This document shows, piece after piece, positions 57,973 to 64,000 of a stretch of 64,000 nt of DNA. The notes below the pieces were generated by a model, which saw nothing but the letters and a program-made list of their open reading frames with translations, did not search any database and was not told the DNA's origin. Position 1 is the stretch's first letter; every line of letters starts with the position of its first letter. The position numbers and the translations under genes are program-made. The stretch comes from Zingiber officinale (taxonomy: Eukaryota; Streptophyta; Magnoliopsida; Zingiberales; Zingiberaceae): positions 29,642,492 through 29,706,491 of the forward strand of contig NC_056004.1 in assembly GCF_018446385.1 (NCBI RefSeq), written 5' to 3'.

Positions 57973-59519
57973 ATCTCCCCTTTTTTGATGTTTGGCAACC
58001 AAGGTTCAAAGTTAAGTTAAAAATATGTAACAATTAAATAAACAAGCAATTTAACTTTTAATTCTCCCTCTGAGTTAAACAACTCCCCCTGAATTCACTA
58101 TCTCTCCCCCTTTGACAGACATCAAAAATAGGGGAAGACCAACAAACCAAAAGGGTTGAAATGTATAACAATTTTAACCAAGTGCTCAAAAATTACTTAA
58201 AATGAAAAAGTTAAGTTTGATATTCAAAAATGTTTTTTAACTAAGTTAAAATTTGAAAATATTTTGAAAATTTTTACTAACTTAAAAAGCTATAAAATAA
58301 TTTTGAAAATAATAATTTTCTTAAGTTAAACAGATATTTAAAAATTTTACTAAGTTAAAAATAATTTTGAAGATACCATATTTTTTAAAAAATATTTCTA
58401 AGTAAAATATTCTGAAGAGAGTAAAGTTTTACCAATAAAATAATTTTACTAAGTTAAAATTTCTAAAAACAACTTTAAATAAAATGTTTTGGTTCAAATG
58501 TTGGAAATTATTAACACCTTATAAAAATTTGCTAGGTTTATAAAAAGAATACTAATAATCTAGTATAATTAAGATTCTCAAGATATAGTAATTTTGAAAG
58601 GTTTACCAAAGTTTTAAAAAAAATGTTACTAAGTTGTCGGAAAAATATTTTACCTAAGTTTTGCAAAAATAAATTTAAAAGTCTAAAAATATGAAAAATA
58701 AGAATTTTGGAAAAAAAAAATTTTAAAATTTTTTTAATTTAAACACAAAAAGATTTTTCAAAAATAATTTTAAACATTGTTAAAAAAACGAAAAATATGA
58801 ATAAAAATTAGGATTTTCAAAAATGTGAAAAATAAATAGGTCAAGGCTCCCCCTAGAATTGATGACAACCTAAAAGTCCAAGCATGGACAAAAAGACTAA
58901 GGAAAAAGTTCTTATGATGAAATGTCCAACCTTTACACAAAGTTAACTACCATAAGATAGTAGCAATAGACTTAGGTTGGTCAATTTGAGTATTTTAATA
59001 CTAACTAGGTTTTTACTAACTAGTTAACCCAAATTGATTCATGTATGTTGTTTAAAACCCAGATTTATAGCGATGCACTAACATAAGTATCTGAAATCTT
59101 AGGCTAGGTCCTAAGCATCTCACTCATTCTAAGTTATCAAACAAGGGATCCTACTGTGCTTGTGAGATGTTGGCTCCTAGAACTATAGGATCATGCAGTT
59201 CTACGGTAGAACCTAGGCTACTCCAGAAAATTTAAAATATTTTGAAAAAGTTTTGAAAACCAAAATTTGAATAGGGATTTTTACAAAAATAATTTTTGAA
59301 AAATTATAGTAGTAATTTTTCAAAAATAATAAAACCTATTCTATTAAACACAACTAACAAGTATGCAAAAAAAAAAGTAACCAGAAATACAAATTTTAGT
59401 ACAAGGTTCAAATACATAAGTCTGATAGGTCACACTAGTCCAGAAAGACATATAAAGAGTCAGATGTCAGGAGGTGGAGAATCATGGGCAGCACGAAAAT
59501 AGCTAAACATCCTAGTCTG
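57973..59519 (-). other. Element H 3' non-coding region
   Basis: AT-rich, with a polypurine tract at its left end. The part at about 59090-59220 resembles the 3' region of element C in opposite orientation, which suggests H and C are related. No gene is seen. Confidence 0.65.
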
Positions 59520-60733
59520 CTATGCCTCCAACGTCTCTACTCGTCGAGTAATATCCTGACGAAAATCTGTCAGTTGATCCTGAAACATCATTTGAAGAGA
59601 GTCAAAACGACCAAAAATATCATCCCGGAGCTGACTGAATGGATCACTAAAGTAAGGAGGAGGAGCTGTAGAAGAAGTCGCCTGAGCAGCATCAAAGACT
59701 GGAGTCTGGGAATACTCAATAGCTAACGGTGGTATATAGGGCTCCTCTACAACAATAGGGGTGTCCTCAGCATCGACTGCTTCCTCAACCGGTGGAACAT
59801 AGGATGGATGAGTGCACTTGTAAACTAGACTCTGAGAACTAGCCTTAATCCCAGCCAAAGACATTTGTCGAACACCAATGAGGTCAAAATCGGACAACTC
59901 AATCAACTCACCATGGCCAACACCTACTCCTAAGGAGGCTATGAAAGCTGTAAGTATATGATAATGAATCATGTGTACCTTCAACGAGGTATACTATAGC
60001 CAGAGTAGTAGATTATGGATTTAAAAACCTAATAAGCAAAATCTATATCTAGTTTATGCTTAAGGACATACATCAGAAAAAGGTGAACAGGTCGTAGAAC
60101 TGCCTGATCTCTGGATGAAAGAGGATGAATGCATGAGACGACCATTTTGTATAAGGCATTGTCATTCGGGCTTAATGGAACCGAAGAAATTTTCCTTGGT
60201 CAACGACCTTGGAAGAATTCAGCATACATGAGGTCTAGTGTTAGATGAGAAAACGGATCAGGCAAGGTAGCAGGATATGATGGATAAGGAAAGACACGTG
60301 TAGTCGAGGGACACACGTAAAAATCGAGAGAATACATTAAAATCAAATATCATATCCCTTGATGCACCTCTAGTCTTAAAATGATAGACATCAATCTCAC
60401 ACAGATTATGATAAAATTCAGTGCATAGTGTGGGATTATATGCATGTCTACAGAGAACTAGACTGTCTAAGGAATAGTGGTGTATAATATCTACTATTTC
60501 GGGACAGTAGGTTTGATAAAATGGTAGATCAAGGCATCTAGTACCTACAACTAAAAAGGTTTTGTTAGAAAAGGATTGATGCAAGTCCTCTGTGGAGAAC
60601 CTGGGGTCTTGGCTGGGATTGGAGGAACTAGCCTCCTTTTGGGCAAGTTTACGCAGTTTTTCACTAAAAGGAAAATAAAAAATAAGTAAATGTATGATAA
60701 GAAAAGACTAAACTTTAAATCATACCGAGGCAT
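59520..60733 (-). pseudogene. Accessory ORF of element H, resembles plant transposon-protein domain
   Basis: Read on the minus strand, an 8-nt first exon (60733-60726, ATG CCT CG) with a GTATGA donor and a TTTTAG acceptor (60664) can join a frame open from 60663 to 60258. The 62-nt intron is near the plant minimum. Readable blocks are TLCTEFYHNLCEIDV and IFDFNVFSRFL, then after a frameshift near 60300 LSPNDNALYKMVVSCIHPLS and LFLMYVLKHKLDIDFAY. The ORF at 59984-59520 ends with a coiled-coil-like SQLRDDIFGRFDSLQMMFQD. The order recalls the putative plant transposon protein domain (Pfam family named Transposase_32), common in plant retroelement ORFs; its function is unknown. Stops and two frameshifts show decay. 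It lies downstream of gag in the sense direction, behind its own TATA box. Confidence 0.6.
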
Positions 60734-60821
60734 GGTTTGTGAACGCAGAAACTCGATAGATCGCCGGAGATGTGAAGAATAGGAAGGGAAGGTTGTATAA
60801 AGGACTCGAGGTTCTGTGGGT

Positions 60822-61108
60822 GTTTTATAGAGCTTTATCGGTCGACCGATCCAATCAATTCGTCTTCATCCGATGCAAAGGGGTAGATGTTCGGTCGACC
60901 GATACTAGGGTTCGATCGACTGATAAATTTAAGATGGACGGTTTTCCGTGCACCAACCGAGAATGGGTGGAGGGTATTAAAGCTTTCGGTCGACCGAAAA
61001 CAGTTATCGGTCGACCGATAAATTAAGTTTTCATCGATTAAAAGAACTGGTTCAAAAAGGTCACATGGTGATCGGTCGACCGGTAATTTTGATCGGTCGA
61101 CGGATCCC
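60822..61108 (-). promoter_or_regulatory. Internal promoter-like module of element H
   Basis: Seven palindromes of the type GATCGGTCGACCGATC or TTCGGTCGACCGAA lie at 60837-61108, followed in the minus-strand direction by a TATA box GCTCTATAAAAC (60833-60822), 89 bp before the accessory ORF's ATG. The same palindrome core and order are in the H LTR. Confidence 0.65.
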
Positions 61109-61124
61109 TTTTCTTTTTTAAATT

Positions 61125-62215
61125 AAGCTTAAAAAGTTTTTAATTGATTTTAAAATAATTTTAATTAAATTGAAAAAGTTTTAAATTAATTTTAAAATAA
61201 TTTTAATTAAGTTGAAAAAGTTTTTTAAAATAATTTTAATTAAATTGAAAAAGTTTTTTAAAATAATTTTAATTAAATTGAAATTTTTTTTAATTAATTT
61301 AAAATAATTTTAATTATGTTAAAAAAGTTTTTAATTAATTTTAAAATAATTTTAAATAAGTTAAAAAAAGTTTTTAATTAATTTTAAAATAATTTTAATT
61401 AAGTTGAAAAAGTTTTTAATTAATTTTAAATAATTTTAATTAAGTTTTTAAAAAAAAATTAATTAATTTTAAAATAATTAAGTTTCAAAAATAATTTTAA
61501 TTAAGTTTAAAATAAATTTAATTAAGTTTTAAAATAATTAAGTTTTAAAATAATTTTTAATTAAGTTTTAAAATAATTTTTAATTAAGTTTTAAAATAAT
61601 TTTTAATTTTTAAAATAATTTTAATTAAGTTGAAAAAAGTTTTTAATTAATTTTAAATAATTTTAATTAAGTTTTAAAAAAAATTTAATTAATTTTAAAA
61701 TAATTAAGTTTTTAAAATAATTATAATTAAGTTTAAAATAATTATAATTAAGTTTTAAAATAATTTTAATTAATTTTTAATTAAGTTTTAAAATAATTTT
61801 AATTTTTAAAATAATTTTAATTAAGTTTTAAAATAATTTTTAATTAAATAATAAAATAATTTTAATTAAGTTGAAAAAGTTTTTTTAAAAATAATTTTAA
61901 TTAAGTTTTTTTTAAATATTTAAGTTTTAAAATAATTTTTAGTTTTTAAAATAATTAAGTTGAAAAGTTTTTAAAATAATTTTAATTAAGTTTTTTAAAA
62001 TAATTAAGTTTTAAAATAATTTTTAATTAATTTTAAAATAATTAAGTTTTTTAAAAATAATTTTAATTAAGTTTTAAAATATTTTTTAATTAAGTTTTAA
62101 AATAATTTTTAATTTCTAAAATAATTTTAATTAAGTTTTTAAAATAATTTTAATTAAGTTTTTAAAATAATTTTAATTTAGTTTTAAAAATTAATAATTA
62201 AGTTTGAAAAAGGTT
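61125..62215. repeat. 1.1-kb A/T-only tandem array in element H
   Basis: Degenerate units of about 20-45 bp built from TTTTAAAATAATTTTAATTA with AGTT or AGTTGAAAAAG between them. There is almost no C. It lies between the gag and the accessory ORF. Confidence 0.9.
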
Positions 62216-62700
62216 ATTGAACTTATGTTAGATTCAAACTTAGCTTTGGGTTAATCAAGCAGGCTTCATAAGGATAAGCTTTCAGTTCAGTTGCGAGACA
62301 TATGACCTTCTTGTGTATCAACGGTGGACCACTTGCTGAAGACTTCCAAACTATTCCCGCCCAAAAAACTTAATACTAAATTTTGGTCTAACTAACCCAT
62401 GTTTAACTGGGGTAGCTTCGGTCAGATCCACTAAGTCTAGTGCATCAGGTAGAATTCCATATTCAGCCTAGACATGCCTTCGACAAAGTTTCCTTGACGT
62501 ACTATCATCCCAATCCACTCCGATGCTATGTTGTAGAGTTTGGTAAACCTTTTTCATCTAACCATTCTAAGCAGAAAATAAACATAATCCTAAGTGTTGA
62601 GATTGGTTAATCAAGTTGGTTGTATTATTTTTCTACTTACTCCTCCTGAGTCATAGCTTAGATAAGGTCTATCTAAGTAATGGATTTGACTCTTAGGGAC
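62216..62700 (-). other. Element H spacer downstream of gag
   Basis: No coding sequence. On the minus strand, about 62350-62285 resembles the segment shared by 1858-1918 and element A2 (ACACAAGAAGGTCATATGTC). Confidence 0.55.
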
Positions 62701-64000
62701 CAAGTAGAGGTTTGATTCAATTTGTTTGGTTAAATATTTTGTTTGGACCCATGCTTGGACTTGACTTTTAACATTTTAGCCGATTAGAGATAAGTATGAT
62801 TTGTTTGTTTGTTTGTGTTTGTAACCGAGTCCTGATTTGTTGTACACGACTTGTTGCGATCTAAGTACCATATTTAGACACTTGGACCCCAATTCAAACC
62901 TTTCTAGCGTTTTCTTGAGTCGCTCGACTTGACCTTTCAAACCGGAATTTTCTTCCTCAAGCTTTTCAACTTTAGTTGAAGTTCCGACTTAAACTTGGTT
63001 AGTCGAGTCACTCAAGTTAACTTGTTGCTTAAGGTGGTCTATTTCCTTAAGTAACAAGTTATTTTGTTTTTCAGATTTTGATAATTTTTTAAACAAGCAT
63101 TTAACTACTTTAAGTAAATTAGATTTGGAATAAATCGTTACATTTGGATCTTTTGATCCGTAGCTTTTGTCGGACTCGATGTCCATCTCGGACTCATACT
63201 CGTACTTGTCATCAATCTCAGAGTCGGAATCTTCGTTTCTTGCCATAAATGTAAGATGGCTCGAGTGCTTCATTTTCTCCGCGTCGGATTCGTTGGAAGA
63301 AGTCTCGTCCCATGTCGCTTGAAGAGCCTTCTTTCGTCTTGTCGATTTGGGCTTTTCTTCCTTCTGGTTCGGACAATCGATTTTAAAATGTCCCTTTTTG
63401 TTGCACCCATAACAAATCACTTCAGATTTGTTTTGGGTCTGGTTGAGCGGAGTCTTCTTAATATTTCTTCTGAACTTCTTCTTCGTCAGAAGTCTCTGCA
63501 CCATGTTCACCAACTCTTCTTCATTTGTTGAGTCAGAGTCTGTCTCGCCTTCAGACTCGATCTTGGTTTTTGATTTTGTCTCCTTGCTTGGACCTGCATA
63601 CAAAGCTATACCTTTCTCGACATGACTTATATTAGACTGTTCGTGTAATTCCAATTCACAGAATAATTCGTCTAACTTAAGAATTGAAAGATCCTTGGAG
63701 ACTTTGTATGCATCTACAATTGATGCCCACAAAGCATTCCTCAGAAAGACGTTCAAAGCGTACCTTATTGTGTCGCGATTTTCCAGGTTGTGTCCGATCA
63801 GGTGGAGACCATTAAGTATGTCCTTCAGTCAAGCGTGTAGTTGCGAGGCAGTCTCTCCGGGAAACATTTTTATATTAAATAAATTATTTAAAAGTAAGTC
63901 CTCTTTATTTACCTTCGAGTCGTTGATTCCTTCGTGTAGTTTGACTAGAGAGTCTCACAATTCTTTAGCATTGTCGTAGGGGCCGACTCGATTCAATTCT
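62700..64000 (-). pseudogene. Gag of element H, runs off the window
   Basis: On the minus strand gag sequence starts beyond 64000. It includes VGPYDNAKEL then a stop at the conserved Trp (TGG to TGA), a second stop where Arg is expected (CGA to TGA, near 63830), then an open frame to 62989 with a complete zinc knuckle CYGCNKKGHFKIDC (about 63420-63379) and an acidic serine-rich region. After one further stop a coiled-coil part continues to about 62700. Both upstream stops are C-to-T type changes, as expected from decay of methylated DNA. No protease or pol follows, so H is gag-only apart from the accessory ORF. Confidence 0.82.

Overview
The window is nuclear plant DNA, almost certainly monocot. 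The coding part of its one conserved gene has a GC-rich first exon of the kind common in commelinid monocots. Most of the rest is layered LTR retrotransposons, many primed by initiator tRNA-Met, with SINEs, MITEs and captured gene fragments. A ginger- or banana-like genome (Zingiberales) is my guess from the style of the repeats; it is not shown by the sequence.

Layout. (1) 1-22740 is one stack of nested retrotransposons. From outside in: a Copia element with RT/RNase H and a 3' LTR (C, 19569-22740); a gag-only element inserted in it (A1, gag remnant plus 3' LTR 15228-19568); a second copy of the same family in opposite orientation inside the A1 gag (A2, 2316-13449, target duplication TGAAT); and a complete young gag-only element inside A2 (B, 3850-10969, target duplication ACAAT). 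The A1 LTR was also hit by a 582-bp TRIM and by a solo LTR that was itself hit by another solo LTR. (2) 23545-29765 (minus) is an intact six-exon eIF2-alpha gene. Its 4.5-kb intron 4 holds a LINE remnant, a hAT-type MITE and a tRNA-derived SINE. A Harbinger-type MITE carrying a very GC-rich minisatellite lies about 250 bp upstream of the ATG. (3) 32075-47364 is a second nest: a decayed Copia (D) split by a much-interrupted solo LTR that contains a 1.9-kb inverted repeat, plus captured fragments resembling HSP70, cell-wall invertase, a POB1/LRB BTB protein and eIF4B, all on the minus strand. (4) 48532-48937 (minus) is a small two-exon gene of unknown function. (5) 49766-52490 is a chain of SINEs of two families, one split by a solo LTR. 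(6) 54290-64000 is a decayed Copia (J) interrupted by a minus-strand gag-only element (H), which also carries an accessory ORF with its own promoter-like module.

The most interesting pattern is architectural. In LTRs of at least six families the U3 has the same order: a minisatellite whose units can each fold into a small hairpin, then an array of short perfect or near-perfect palindromes with a family-specific core, then a TATA box. In H the same palindrome array plus TATA box occurs a second time inside the element, directly upstream of the accessory ORF.
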